Source: Tipula vernalis (Eukaryota; Arthropoda; Insecta; Diptera; Tipulidae). From it: a stretch of DNA of 64,000 nt. Below the pieces are notes generated by a model. It worked only from the letters and a program-made list of their open reading frames with translations. It was not told where the DNA came from and made no database searches. This document shows, one piece after another, positions 48,245-63,200 of this stretch (its first letter is position 1; the number at the start of each line of letters is the position of its first letter). Location: NCBI GenBank assembly GCA_958295665.1, contig OY282558.1, forward strand, positions 44,268,389-44,332,388, written 5' to 3'. Both the position numbers and the translations under genes were made by a program.

Positions 48245-51150
48245 TCAGGGGTTATCATCAATCTTATCGTCACTGGTCGATAAATTTAATGATTCATTGG
48301 ATTGTTGCTGCTGCTGTTGAGCAGCAGCTGCTTGTTTTGCTTCAGCGGCCATGCGAGCTGCCGCCGCTGCAGCTGCTCTACCAGCACTAGAACGAAGCTC
48401 CCGTTTTCGTTCAGGCATTGGCGGCGGTTCCATTTCATCATTTGATTTAGGGCGCTTACCACGAGTTGTACGTTTTCCTGCGGCAACCGCTGCAGCAGCC
48501 GCAGCCGCTGCTGCAGACGACGTTGACGACGAGGAACTACTAGATGGGGATGATGATGGGGTGGTGGTATTTTTATCGATGTTAGCCGCATTTTCCGTAT
48601 TATTTGTTAAGTCTACACTAGAATTATTACTGTTATTATTATTAAGGTTTGAAATTTCTTGAGATTTTACAGAGTCGTCTAATGATTCAATACTATCTCG
48701 ATCATTTCGTTTTGATGGGGATTCTGAATCAGACATCATACCTGGTTTCGATACTTTTGATGGAGCAATCAAGTCTTCAATGTCCATCTCATGAGGGGTA
48801 TTCGGGTTATCGCTGCTCAAATTACTATGGTTGTTGTTATTATTATTACTAATACTATTATTACTACTAATATTTCCACTATTATTACTGCAACTTAATT
48901 TCTCGGTAGTACTCGCCAATGGTTGTGGCGGAGTTGGTGTAGGTGGTTTGTTCATAACTTGCTGCTGTATTGATGAACTCGTATGTCCCGATGAAGATAA
49001 TGACGCCGATGGTACTTTAGGAGACATAGTCGATGCGGTTGATAAATTTTCACCTGATGTCGGAGCAATCGTTATCGTTGTTTGAGATGGTAACGACGCT
49101 ATACTTGCAGCAGCTGCCGGACTAAGTGTTACTTTTTCGATTGTAGTTGAATTGTCGGCACTACTTCGTGACTTTGAACGTTCTTCACCGGTTACCAATG
49201 ATAAAGCACCGCTTGTTTCGCGATCACGGTCTCCTCGATGATGATCTTTAATACTTGAGTCGTGCGATGTCGATAAATTTTGAATTTCAGCGTGACGACT
49301 TCGTTTTGGTTTTGGTGACTCATCCATATTGTTGCTTGAGCTAGCAGATGATGTCGGTATCAATGAAATTGCTGGTCCCACACCCAAATTACGTGCAAAC
49401 AATTCTACCTGAGATTTGCTAAGCTGTTCGAAAACGTCTTTCATTTCTTGTTCACGTGCCCGTTTCGAAGATCCCGATGTATTGGCAGCGGCTGCAGCAG
49501 CAGCGGCAGCCATCTCATTAAATAGTACTTGACTCAGTTCTGGTGGAATTCCACTCAAAGATGACATTGGATTGTTATCTTTAGCATTAATACTGCCACT
49601 ATTACTTTTCGATTGTGAAGTAGAACTGCTCGCTAATGAGGGCATTTTCCCTTGAGCAAATGCGTGCATGGCTGCAATATCAGATGAATATCCACTTCGA
49701 GCCAAGCTATCCATCAATCTTTTTCGTTCTTTCTCACTCTTCTCGAGTGCTTCTTTGGCTAAAAGCTGAGAATTACTCAAGTCTCGTGATGATTTTTTAT
49801 CACTGCTTCTAGATTGAGCAATATCCAATCCAGTCACGCGGCTAAGAGATTCTAATAAATGAGCATCATGTGGTAATAACAAATTTTGTAAATGAGCTAC
49901 GTCACGTGCGGCAGCCGCAGCTGCTGCGCTCGATGCACTACTATTACTACTACTACGACTTTTATTACTTGGTGATTGACCTGAATTGGATTGACCCATT
50001 GATTGAGATTGCCGTTGTGACGAAGACATTGATGAATTCTTGTTCGACGTTTGTCTAGATCCACTTGAAGTTGATGCCGACGATGTAGTACCCGTGGCGC
50101 CGCTAGAGCTTAATCCAGCTCCATTTAATAAATACTGTTGAGCCAACTGATCGTAAGCCGAGATACCAGTTGGAAGAGTATATGGATTTAATCCACCCAA
50201 TCCTAATGGTGAATACAACAAATTCGGATTCGGTAAATAAAAAGGAAATGAGCTGTTTGACAATGATTGAGCCGATGATGTCGGCGTTTTTGACGAGGAC
50301 GACGAGGAAGCTGTCGAACTCTGTTGAGTTTGCATAGATTGTTGCTGTGATGATGATCGATCATTGTCTTTTGTATTTCGAGATTTTTGGTTATTGCTAT
50401 TATTATTGGAATTTTTACTTCTCGAGGAGGATGACGTATTTTCCATATTACCCAAGCTTGCGCCACCGGTCGCAGCCAACATAGCAGCTAGTGTTTGTGG
50501 ATCTAATCCGGGTAAATTACCAAGTCCCAAACCAGCCAAATTAGCAAAGAAATTCATATTATTACCAAGACCGCCTAGGCCACTTAATCCCGGCATTCCA
50601 GCGAAAGGCATTAATAATGGATTTTTAGGATCAAAATTGCCCAATTGCGGTAAACTAGATAATAGATTAGCATTAAAACCAGGCAAACCAGCAAACATTG
50701 ATGCTGGATCTTGAACATTTGATGCATTACTACTACTTCGTTTCTTACTGGATGAAGAAGACTGTTGTTGCTGCTGCGAACCATATCCGCTTAAATTAGA
50801 TTGTTGATTTCCACTTGATGAAAGGTTGCTAGACGACGATGATCGGTGCTGTTGTTTTGATGAAGTCATGCTTGTTTCAGTAGGCGAAGGCTTAGGTGCA
50901 GGCGAAGCAGAGGTTGGAGATTCTGCGAATTTCGGATCAATTTCGTAGGTAGGATTTTCACTGAGCCATTGATGAAGTCGCTTTAATTGTGGTGCTTTGT
51001 TTCCAGCCAATCGTTTCCCTGTTATTTTATTAATCACAGGAACATTTTCTTCACCAGTCCAGGATTTATTATGGCTGAAGCCGGATTGTGAAGATGACGA
51101 TTGCTGTTGCTGCTGCTGTTGTTGTTGTTGCTGCTGCTGGGCTAGCTGCT

Positions 51151-51184
<34 letters not shown>

Positions 51185-51206
51185 CTGTTGTTGCTGCTGT
51201 TGTTGT

Positions 51207-51245
<39 letters not shown>

Positions 51246-54200
51246 AATTGCGATTCTTGATTCCGACTCGATGACGTTCTAGACCTTCTATAATCCATTA
51301 GTGCCTGATCTTGTATAGCCTGATTTTGTAGAGCCTGTGTTTGTTCTGCGAGCCATTTATTAACTTTTGAATCGTGAGTATTATACGATCCCGTCAATTT
51401 GGAGCTAAGATAAGACAAACTAAACTAAACCTCTAACAATATTTGTTCCTTAAACAAAATACATACCTTAATTCAGCAGCCTGTTTCATTTCTGCAAACA
51501 TGGCTTCGTAAGTTTTTCGCTGTGGTGAATTTACTGGCAGTTGTTGTAATAATTTCTGCTGTTGTTTCAAAAATGCTTGCTGCTCGATTAAAGCGTTGAT
51601 ACTTTCTTTGGTGACGGCACTAGCGCCAGTTAAATTGGCCATACTTTGGAGAGCAGCCAAATTTGATGCAGTCGAATTATTTGATGAAGATGATTGCATC
51701 TTTGTATTAGAATCTAAATTAATTTAGAATTTGGTTAGAAAACATAAAATACCGTTAGAATTTCAAACCGAACCGAACCACCACATTTTGGCTTTTTGTA
51801 ATGCAAATTGAAAAAGTCAAAAGTGGCTTCTAACAAATAAATAGAACAAAACACTTTACTCACTTTTATTACCAGGAACACTAGTAACAGTTATTGTAAA
51901 TGGTTTTTGGTTTGCAGATTGATTCGAACTAGAAGTTGGTGCACTTGCTGGTGTAACAGAAACACTCGGCGGAATTTGAGGTTTCTTCGACGAGAGGGAT
52001 GCTGGCTCGGAAAATATAGATTTTTGCTCTTTTAATCCTAAGACAATTTCATCCAATTTTCGCCGTTTCTTTTCCTTTCCAATTACAGGTTCTTCAATCG
52101 GCTGAGGATTATACTGTAAGCAAAAAATAAAAATTGATTTTATCGATAAACAATGTCAATGTTTACCAAAATACTCACGCAATTATTTTTCTTCATTAAT
52201 TTTGTCAGCATGTCATCAAGTTTTCCTTTCGTTTGCGTCTCGGATTGTTGAGATTTTTTGGTTGAAAAATCTTGAACTTCACTCAAATCGATTGGCTTTT
52301 TTATCATATCGGCCATATTGACTTTTGGTAAACTAGATGACAAATCAATAGGCGTTAATGTGCTTGAAGTTCCGGGAATCACGGTCGGTTTGTTATAAGA
52401 TCGTGAGACTGGATGCTGATGTGCTGGTGGCGGTTGCATTGACGTTGTTGTTGCTGATGATGAACTTCTTCGTGAATCAGTTGAGTCATCATCATTGCCA
52501 GAAGTCATCCAAGAACCTTTAGGATTCGATTGCACTAAATTCAGAATTAGAAATTAGAAATTTAGAAGAAAAGATAAATTTTATAACTTACTTTGGACAT
52601 TTTGCGTATTGTTTAATAAAGCGTGTAATTTAGCTCGCTCAGTCTCAACATCAATAGCAATGTGTCGTTTTCGTTTCTTATTAGATGCTGCTGCAGCCGC
52701 TGCAGCAGCAGATGCAGCCAAACTCTGACTAAGCGACTGTTGGCTTTGCATTTGCTGCATTGATGGCGAATTATTTGAATTGCTTTGCAACTGTTTTGGC
52801 AAACTTTGATCTGTAGTGATCGTAATTACATCTGGTGTACTATTGCGCGATGTGTGCATATCAATTGCTGTTGGAATTCTTTTGATAGTTTCATATAGCG
52901 GAGCATCCAAGTCGATACCATGACAACCCGTATAAGCTGAATATGACTTTCCAACTGGCCATTCATTTTTCTCAACACAATAAATTAAATGGCTTATACG
53001 CTTTTCTAAAGCAAAATCTCTAAACCATTTCACTTTCATGACGATTGGTTTGGCCTCGGTTTTGACAAGTGAAAGTGTATCGACCATTTTAGGCTTGGGT
53101 ACAGGTTGGATAACTTCCAAATCTGGGAACCTGGCTTTTAATTCTGCAGCCTGTTTAAGGCACTCATCTTCAGCAGATAATTTAGTTTCGGAAATTATTT
53201 TAACTTCCTCTACGTCATCATCATCCTCTATAGTTTCGATCTCTTTTGCTTTTATTGGAATTTCTGTTACTTCAGATTCAGGTTTAGTGATTTCTTCAAT
53301 CTTTTGAGTTTCTGGTTCGACAATTTCATCTTTCGGTTCAATTTTTGGTTTCACTTCTTCAACAGTTTGTTCTTCGGATGGTTGTTCACCTTCTTTTAAT
53401 TTAACTTCTTCTAATTCTTCTGAGATTTCAGGTTTCTCCTCATTCTCAATTACATCACCAATCTCCATAATATCGTCTTCAACAATGGATTCGACTTTTG
53501 TTTTATCACTTACATCTGAAGTGACCTCCATTGATTCCGGTTCATCTTCGTCCAATTTTATGATCTCAGTATCATCTGGAGAGGCTTCTGCATCTTTTTT
53601 AATTTTTTCTATTTTCAATGTGCCTTCACCTTTCTCTAATTTCACAAAAATTTCATTTTTATCGAATATTAGCAAATCGCTTGGCTTCTCAATTTTTATT
53701 ATTTTTTGATTTTGTGCCTCAAGTTCATCCAAAAATTTCTTTTCAGCTTCGTAGAATAAATATTCTGGATCGTTGAAAATAAAATGTTCGGAATTGTATA
53801 ATCCATGGCGGAGAACAGCGCGAATTAATTCTTTGTCATGAATACCATTTTCCCACCAATCTGGCGTGTCAATATTAGTTTGGCACATTATTAGACGTTC
53901 ATCGATTTTCGCATACTTATGAATTTCTCGTAATTTTGAAAGTAATTCTAAGCGATCCAATACTAATTTAGCATGATCCTCGCTAATATCATCAATTATC
54001 CCTTCGAGACCTTTTTCTTCTTCGGTCAATTTAACGCCAGCCTGTCGCTTACACATAGCTATAAAAACTTTGTAATAATCACTCATACTTTCATCTGATT
54101 TCTTTTCTAATTTAGCTAGCATTTTGAAACGGGACCAATCCGGAGTAGGAACTATTGCGTTGGACACCAAATCAATTCCATAACCGGTTAAGACACGTAA

Positions 54201-57200
54201 AAATTCATTTTCCTCTTTGCGTGTCCATTTCTTTTGAATTGCGTCGAATCTGGTCTTTTCACGTTCGCGCACTACTTGCTCAAGTTTTTCACGCCGTTCC
54301 ATTTTCTGTATAAAAAATAGTATGGTTTAGAAAGTATTTGTAATTTTTAGAAATCGCTTGAAAATCATATACGACGAAATTAACAATAATGTATGTACCA
54401 AAAATTACTACAACAAAAAAAACTACTTCAAAAATTAGTAAATTATCCAAAACATAGAAAATACGTTTACTAAACAAAAAAAATCTACTAAATACAAGGT
54501 TTTGTTGATTGTGTGTGTTTATATATATGAAGGGGCATGAATAATTGTTTTCGATTAAATTTTGTAAATACTAACCAAATACATCGCTAGTTTTTGAAGA
54601 TCCCAATTTGCTAGTTGGCTGGCATCCGAGGGATTTAGGCCAAGTCCTAAACTAAGCATCAAGCTAAAATCAGCAGCTGATAGGGTTCCTTGATTTTGTG
54701 ATTGCATTGAGGATTGTGATGATTGTTGTTGCTGTTGTTGTTGTTGAGCGGCAACTGCAGCTGCTGCGGCGGCAACAGCTGATGTTAATGATGAATTAGA
54801 TGAGTTGTTTGAAGATTGTTGTCCAGATGACGATTGTTGCTGTACACCGCCGCCCATCGAGCCGGATGAACCAACAACAGATGATGAGCTTAATGCTTGC
54901 AACTAAAGACATGATAAGAAAAAGGAAATCGGGAAATGCAAAAATTGTACATTTTTTTTAAATTAAAATTTTACTGGTAGAACATAGTTCCCTGAAAATA
55001 AATCTTCATGCCCGAAGGTTTTCTATTACATATGTATTAATTTGGTTATAACTTATTTGTGGTATTCCTTCCGCTTTCTTCACTATGAAAATCTGTTGAA
55101 ATTTTACAGTAGTGGGCTTTTCCAGTATATACTGGAAAACAGATACTGTGTAAACACTAGTCATTTAACTTTTATTAAGTAATTTCTGTTGGTAACAAAC
55201 AACCTTTCATATACATAATTTCATAAAATATTTTTTCTGGGCAAGTTTTTCCTTTTGATTATGGGGAATCTCCCCATTCCTTAATTTGTTGCCTCCCCCT
55301 CCTTAATTTGTTCTACATTTTCGCAGCTTCCTCGATATTGGATTGGTAAAACCCGAAAAAGATATTCCCTAACTATAGACTAGACAAGTTTAAACATTGA
55401 GAAATTCACAAATAATTTGGAGTGCTCCAACACATTTTCAGCCTTCATTTGAGATATTATTTTCTCAATTTTTATAAGTTTTATGGGTTCAGTGCGTTTA
55501 GAAATGTGTAGTAGTACTTATTTATTTAAAAAAATTAGTTCTTAATAGAATATTTTAGAGAAAATATCTTTAAATGTTGTTTAGGTCAACGTAAAGTTTA
55601 CACTTATTGTAAGCTTTATAACTTCAGACTTTATTGTAGTTGGCCAACCACCTAACCAGGAGGGCTTTTTGTGAATTAGATTCGAACGTGTTCGAGTCTT
55701 CGAAGTATTTGATTCTTATTTGAAATCAATCAGATTCGGTCGTTTCTTATTCAAATCGAATACGAATTTTATATTTCGAAGAGTCGAACATGTTCGAATC
55801 GAATTCACAAATAGCCACACAGAAACAACTTAAGTATGCGATGTTATGCGGATTCACCATATTACACTGATGAGTGAATCTTTATTTTTCGTTCTTTCAA
55901 TTAATTTAACGACCAATTAGAGCTCTATTGCACAACAGCTCTAGCTGATAGATGGAGTTTTTTAGAAAGACATTATGAAGCATTACTATTAACCAAATCA
56001 ATCACAGAAATCTTTCATACACTTCCATATTATTACATTTATCAATAAATTATTAAATTTTATTTATTTATTTTATAATTTGTACTTTGGTTCAGATTAG
56101 AAAAAAGGTACACTTTGTTCTTACATTATTCAAAATAAAATACCTACCGAGAAAGAAGGATGAGCGAAAAATTTGGCCAGATTAATTAAAAAAAAAAAAA
56201 ACTAAAATTTTTAAAAAATACAGACACTTATAACAAATACACTTTAGTTTTTTTTTTTGCATTTTTCGTGTATAAGATTTAAGGAAATTTAGAATTGATT
56301 GACATATTAAAAATCAACAATTTTATTTTAATTCATCATCAATAATTTATAAAATTCGCCTCAGAAACTAAAATTTGACATTTCAGTGACTGCAGAATGC
56401 ACGGATTTAGCTAAGTTTTACCATATATTTCGCAAACTTGAAACTTGTGCACAACATTGAATATAACCTTCAACACACTCAAACATAAAATCTATTTTTA
56501 TTAAATCTTCGCCAATTTCATTTACTAAACCCTAGCTAAAATATCTAACATCAAAATCACACTTTAAGATTCATGCAAGAATTCATATTTTATACATTTC
56601 GACCAAAAATTTCTACAAACCAACGGTAACGTATTCCATCTAAATATCAACCTTTACAACAATAAAAATTTATTTAACAATCTGCAAATAATTTACCTTA
56701 GCTTTTTGCTGTTGTTTCAATTCTTCCTTCTTATAATTTCGTTGGTATGAAGTAATCACACGACGCAATCTTGTGTTTAAATCTTGCATTGATGGCCAAG
56801 TTCCGTCATCATTCATAAATCCTTCCTCTTCGTCGAGACCAACTAGATATAAAAAAAATATTAAATTAGTTACATTTATCCGAAATTTTATGTGTAGAGA
56901 TTTTTAATTTACAATATTTACCTGACGATCCAGGTCTTTCTAAATCAACATTTCCTTCTTTTGAATCGGCAGCAGATGATGATCTAGCCTCGGAATCTTT
57001 CGTGGCTCCATCATCGTCAGGTTCCTCAGTATCGCCATATTTAGAATTATTATCGTCTTCGTTGCTATGAAAATAAAGGTAGAATGGAACGAAATTTAAA
57101 TAAATTTTATTTTATTTTGACTTTACCAGGACGACTTTTTTTGTGTATAGTACAATGTTAATATTAATGTTTATATTATAATTTTTTTATATAAATAAGG

Positions 57201-60200
57201 CAGCAGATAAAACGATGTGGGCGCAAAAGAAACAAGGAATGAAATATATACTTATATAAAATATCTTGAGTTAATTATAAATATTTAAGTAAATGGCATG
57301 CGTTTGATTAATTTTTTTTATGTTTGGGGTTTTTAGTAAGCTGAAAACATGAATTATTATTTGTTGTTTAATTATTTTTTTCATAAATAATTGATAACAT
57401 CAATTAGTAAGTTTTGATTTCTTGTCATTATAATACAGAAATTAAAAAAAATAAATTATCTTTAAACATACTTACATAATTCGTACAGTTCTAAACACGC
57501 TAATTACTATAGCTTCTTACTTTTTACTGTTGTATTGTGAGAATTTGAGAAAATGTGTAAACTTACTTTGTATTTGCAGCAGCCTCGTCCGCCGGTGGTC
57601 CACCACAGTGGCCAAGAAAACAAAGCGTCGGATCCGCTCTTATTTGACGATAATTTTCACATCCGTGCTTATACGTTCCAACTAAAAGACTCTTGTCACA
57701 ACATTTTGGTATCCACCAAGAGCTTGGCATCTGATCGTTGGTAAGCGGCGGGCGAATGGGGAGATCGCTACACGGATATAATAATAACCCAATTTTGAAT
57801 TTAGACAAAGAATTTGTTTTGATTTTTAAATAATTTTCAAAATTAAATTAAAAAAAAAAAAAAAAAAAATTATAAATAATTACTGGTATATATAAATATT
57901 TAATTTTGTAAATTAATCAAAGTAAATTTGGAAAAAGGTATAATCGATTTTTTTTTCTTTTCTTTAATTTTTGTTAGGTTTAAAATATACCGAATCTCTA
58001 AGAGTTTTTAAGTTAATAATTATAAAAAAATTATATTAATTATGTATAATTTAATTAGGAATACATTTTTATACACAATTGTACAAAAATACATCAAGTT
58101 TTCTATATACAAAAAATTAAAACTATAAATAATACTATTTGTTCACTTACAAATTTCTACATATTTCTTTAGTTTAAACAATATTATCTATGTATAATAA
58201 ATAATAAGAGCAATAAAATAATTAAGAAAACTCAAAATGTAAAAAATAATAAAAAGGATAAAATTAAAAAAGACAAAAATAACAGCTTTTTAAACTCTCT
58301 TATGTAATTCGGATTCGGTACAATTTCTTAGTTTGAATTTTGAAAATGGCCAAATTTTGTGGTGGGTAAAAAAAAAACAAATTGAAAATAACCAATTTTG
58401 TAGCTTTGAACGCCCGATTCGCCATTCCAATATTTGCTCGTGGTGTGATTGATTTTAGATAGGTTTTGTAATCAAATTTATATTTTGCCGTGCCGATCGT
58501 AAAACTTTTTTAACTCACTTTTTTGTATAATATTTATTACTTTTAATTAAAATCAAATCGGTAAAGCAAGCAAGAATTTTTTAAGAAAAAATTATAAAAA
58601 AGTTCATGCTTTAAAAAAATTTTAAAAGCTCTCTTTTTTTACCTTGTAACAAAAAATAATTATATGTATTTATATTTAGTAGAAAAATATATAACAAATA
58701 ATATAAAATAAAATAAAATATGAATGAATTTTATGAGTTTTTTTTGTAGTAAATTGTATGTATTAAATCGGCACAGCAAACATAATAATAAGAAATATTA
58801 AAAAGGAAATCAAATGTATACTTTTATTTTATACTTGATGAAGGTGTGTGATATTAATTAAATAACATCGCCATTTATTTTATATACTTCTCAATTTTAT
58901 ATTTGTTTTGTAAATTAAATAAATATATATGAACAATTAATCAGCAAAAATGGTAGGTGTTATTTCAAGCGTTAAAAACACAAAACAGTCATAATTTTGC
59001 CAAATACTTTATTTCAATAATAATAAAAACTTAAAAATTAAATAATTAAATCATTTTTTTTTTCACCAAAACAAGAAACAAAAAAACCCGGAACATTTTA
59101 GTTGTTGTGATAATAAAATAAAACTAAAGGACAATTTCGAATAATCCCGAATTAATTATGTATATCCCAAAATGCCATCCAAAAAATGTTAGTTTTATAT
59201 GAATTTAATAATATATATATGAGTGATTGGCTTAATATATTAACCTTATCTTAAACCTTAAAATTTAATTTCATGTGGTTTGGTTTGTCTCCTTAAAATT
59301 ACAAAAACCAACAAAAAGAAAATATACATATATTTTGCCGCACAGCGCCACTGTATCATAAAATGGAATTTAATTTTTTTTTAAAAATTCAATCATGCTT
59401 CAGAGTTGAAGGGAAAAATAACATTTATTAAAAAAAATTCACATCAAAGAAATAAAAATCACTCCGATGTGCGCGGCTTTTTGTTAAAATCAAAAACAGT
59501 CGCCGAACTACGGTTACGCAAAATTCTAAATATCTTATTTGTCAAGTATATGTGTATAAATGAAATGTTGGATGTTACTGAATTGTGTATTATATAAAGT
59601 CTTTTAGTTCAAATTCGTAAATTGTAAAAGAAAAGAAAGTTGAATTTGAATAAATGTGAATAATACTTTATTATTTCTTGATATCTTATTCTTATTTTAA
59701 AACAAAGCATGAACAACAAAATTAAACAATTTTACAACGAATTAAGTCAAAAAAAAAAAAAAAATGTAACTTGTTTTAATAAGTTTCTATTTTTATTTCA
59801 TTTGAAATATTTGGTTCTTCCTAATCACAGCCGGATAATTCTTTTTAAGAAAAGTGAGTTTGTGTGTAGCTTTAAGTTTTAATGGCAAAAAAAAAGGTTC
59901 AACTTGATTTTCGATTCTCAGTTTAGCTGTAATAAGAACGGAACTGGTAAAACATAAGATAATTTCTTTGGGGTTACATGGCTACATAATTTGATAAAGG
60001 GATTACAAGATTGATATAAGATTTTTTTTTCAATCAGTCAATTTTATTACATTCATTTATCAGTGGCGTTTCTTTTATTTCCCGAACATTAGTAGCTTGG
60101 TCGCATGGTTCTTAATATTTGGCAAAGGTTTGTAGAACTAGTAAAAAATTAGACGTAGATGCGTAACTGTTTTTGATTTATAGTTTGTGTACAACACACA

Positions 60201-63200
60201 TACAATCAATTTTATTGACTCAAATTGACCATTAATCGAGTTCAAAAAACATTTAAACAATTAAAAATAATTAAATAAATATAAAACATTCAATATTCCA
60301 ACAACCAAAATATTTATGTATAATAAAATGATTTAATTATAAACATTTTTTCAACTTCTCTCCGTTTTCCTTTTTTTAATTTTTTTATGGTAAATAAATA
60401 ATTATTTATAATGAAAAATATTTATATATTTCGAATGAGTTTGAGACATTAGGAAGCCATTCTCTAATTTATAAAAAAATGTAACATTTCTTTTTAAATC
60501 ATGAAATAATGAAATCCTAAACTTAGCTTTCCTTAATTAAAAAATAAATAAATTATTTGGTTTTGAATGAAGTTATAATGATAAAAGCAAAAAAGCTGTT
60601 TGATATAATAAATATATATATATACATATATATATTTATATATAATATATTATAAAAATAATAAAATATTTAATAAAAATAAAAGGAATAATGAATTTAA
60701 GAGATAAATAAGTACAAAGAGAAAAAGTCTTTAAGTAAATTGGAACAAAATCGTACCTTGCTTTAACTCCATCACTGATTTGTTGTACTAAATCTCCAAT
60801 AATCTCATGCTTTATGTAATACAACATTCTGACGCGAAGTAACACCCTAAAAATAATTTAGAAATTTAAAAACATTTTTAATGAAAATTAGGTTTGAATT
60901 TCGACTTTGTTTGAATACAAAACATTTTAAATTTGTAAAGATTTTTATGTTTTATTTTTTGCACTCACTTATTGGCGTGTCGAGCCAAATGTTTTTTATA
61001 GTTATGATCGAGAAATTCTTCAGCGTTATATTTCTCATCTTTACTCCAATGATTTGGATCATGAATATTTTGTCCAGACATACCCGCAGTATTCGATGAT
61101 GGAGTTGGTGGACCAGACGACGATGTGGATGCTTTATTTGTATCAATCATGGAAGATGGGGATTGCGACGCCATGTCTTTTGGTAATTTACCACCTAGAA
61201 TTAATCCTGGATTAGGTGATAGTCTAATATATGAATGCCTTACAATAATATTTCATACCTTTCGCATTTCGTCCCCGTGGTACTAGATTATGAAGTCCGC
61301 TATGATTGCGACTGATCTTTTGGACTTCGCCACTTTCTAGCGGTGTAATCAAATCCCAAATGAAATTTTTGATTTTTTCGTCACCCTGATAGCGTATCAA
61401 GCAATAGAGCAGCTAAAATAAATGAAATTGGAACCATGTGATTTATCCAAATATGGCAATCAAAATAATAACAAATTAATTAGCAATCAGTTCTCTTGAG
61501 AAATAGTTTTACTCAGCAAAAACCTATAGTTTTTTCAATATTAGCATGGTAAATCATCATAAAAATTATTATAAACTATCTATTGTCGCTGTACTTACAA
61601 TAATTCGAGCACAGTCTTCGATATCAGTTATGCTCCAACCTCGTTTAAATGAGCCATGATCAGATATTTCATTCCACCTGCCCCAACTGAAAGTATAAAA
61701 ATTCAAAAAAAAAAAAAAAACTTACTTAGCATTCACTGTTTTTCATTCCCAAATTGATTGGTTTTGTTTTACAAAATAATTTATAATAAAACATACAAAT
61801 TTCATAATGTCTATTTATCCTGGCAAATCTCTTATAAGTGAATCTGTGGCATTAGATGATACGGATGTATCAATCAGCGAATATTTACTACCCGAAATTG
61901 AACCAACCAAATTATTTGAATTAATTACCGATTTTAAGAATGAAGCTGATTTTGCTGAACTGGAATCATTGCTGTTACTTAAATTTTTAAAAATGGTTGC
62001 TCCAAAAACCTACGATCAACTATGTAAACTATTCGATAAGGAGGTATCGGTTGCTTCGGTGGGGCATAGTGATACTTCATCCAAACATTCATTAAATATG
62101 AAATCAATGTTGCGAACTAAATCGGAATCTACAACTGATGATCGAACTTCAGAACGAACGACAACATCCCGAGGCTTTCAATCGGTTTCCGCCTCCGTTT
62201 ATTCCTTTAGAGTGGACCAGCGAATAAATACAAATACTAAAACAACAATTTGCATAAATGAAATCGATGTATTGAATAAATTAATAAAGAAAAATGAAAT
62301 AAAGTCAAAGCAAAGATTAAAAACGGTCTCGATTGATTTGGATGCGATAAAAATCAGTCACTCTGAAATTATCGAAACAGATTTTAGCTTTAGAGATTAT
62401 GTCTTGCTCAAAGGAGTTGATCCGATTACAAAAAAAATTCCAGCCGAACGCTTGCTAAACTTCGTTAAAATGTGGATGAAAAATGGAAGTACACTAATTG
62501 AATCAATGCGACTCAAAACTGCCACACTCAAGCAGGTATATGTAGCGAAAAAAAATTTGCTAGCGATTAAATCCGAACTGAGCGGTATTTTAAGACCAGT
62601 GGACTTCGAGCAGCTGACAATACAGAAACGTTATTTAAATAAACAAATTGAAGAAAAAAATACGCAACTTATAGGGCTCAAAGACATAACCGGACGAATG
62701 TCGCTAGCGTTGGCAACACAAAAAAATGTAGTCCTTGATAGTACTAAATTTCTCAACCAATTGAAACAAAAAACCGAAGAAGCAGAACAAAAGATTAAAG
62801 CATTACAGATAGAATCGGGTCGAGTGGAAATAGAAATTGAACAATCGAAGATTAATTTTGAAAACTTGTCGCAGTTGGTAAGTAATTATAGGGCTCCCGA
62901 TGCGATTGAATATGCTCTGAAAAAACAAGAAGTTAGAGAATTGAGTAAAACTTTGAAACAGTTGAAAAGAGTTGAATATATCGGGAAATTGAGATTGGAG
63001 AATATGAAAAGAAAATTACGAAAGAAACAACAAAACAAAAAGAAATAAATTGTTTTGGATTTATTATAAAATTTAATTAGCTTTTCTTACTCACCCATAC
63101 GAAAGTAAACCTTTTTCAACTTTAAAACATTCCGACCGTGCCCAAGAACCATAAGATACTTCTTCGAAGCCAAGAGCTGCTAATGTATCTCGATCGCGCG

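Noticed and set aside
50997..51282. Plus-strand frames with poly-Cys, poly-Ala/Val
   Set aside because: They are the antisense of the kismet polyglutamine tract and have no independent evidence.
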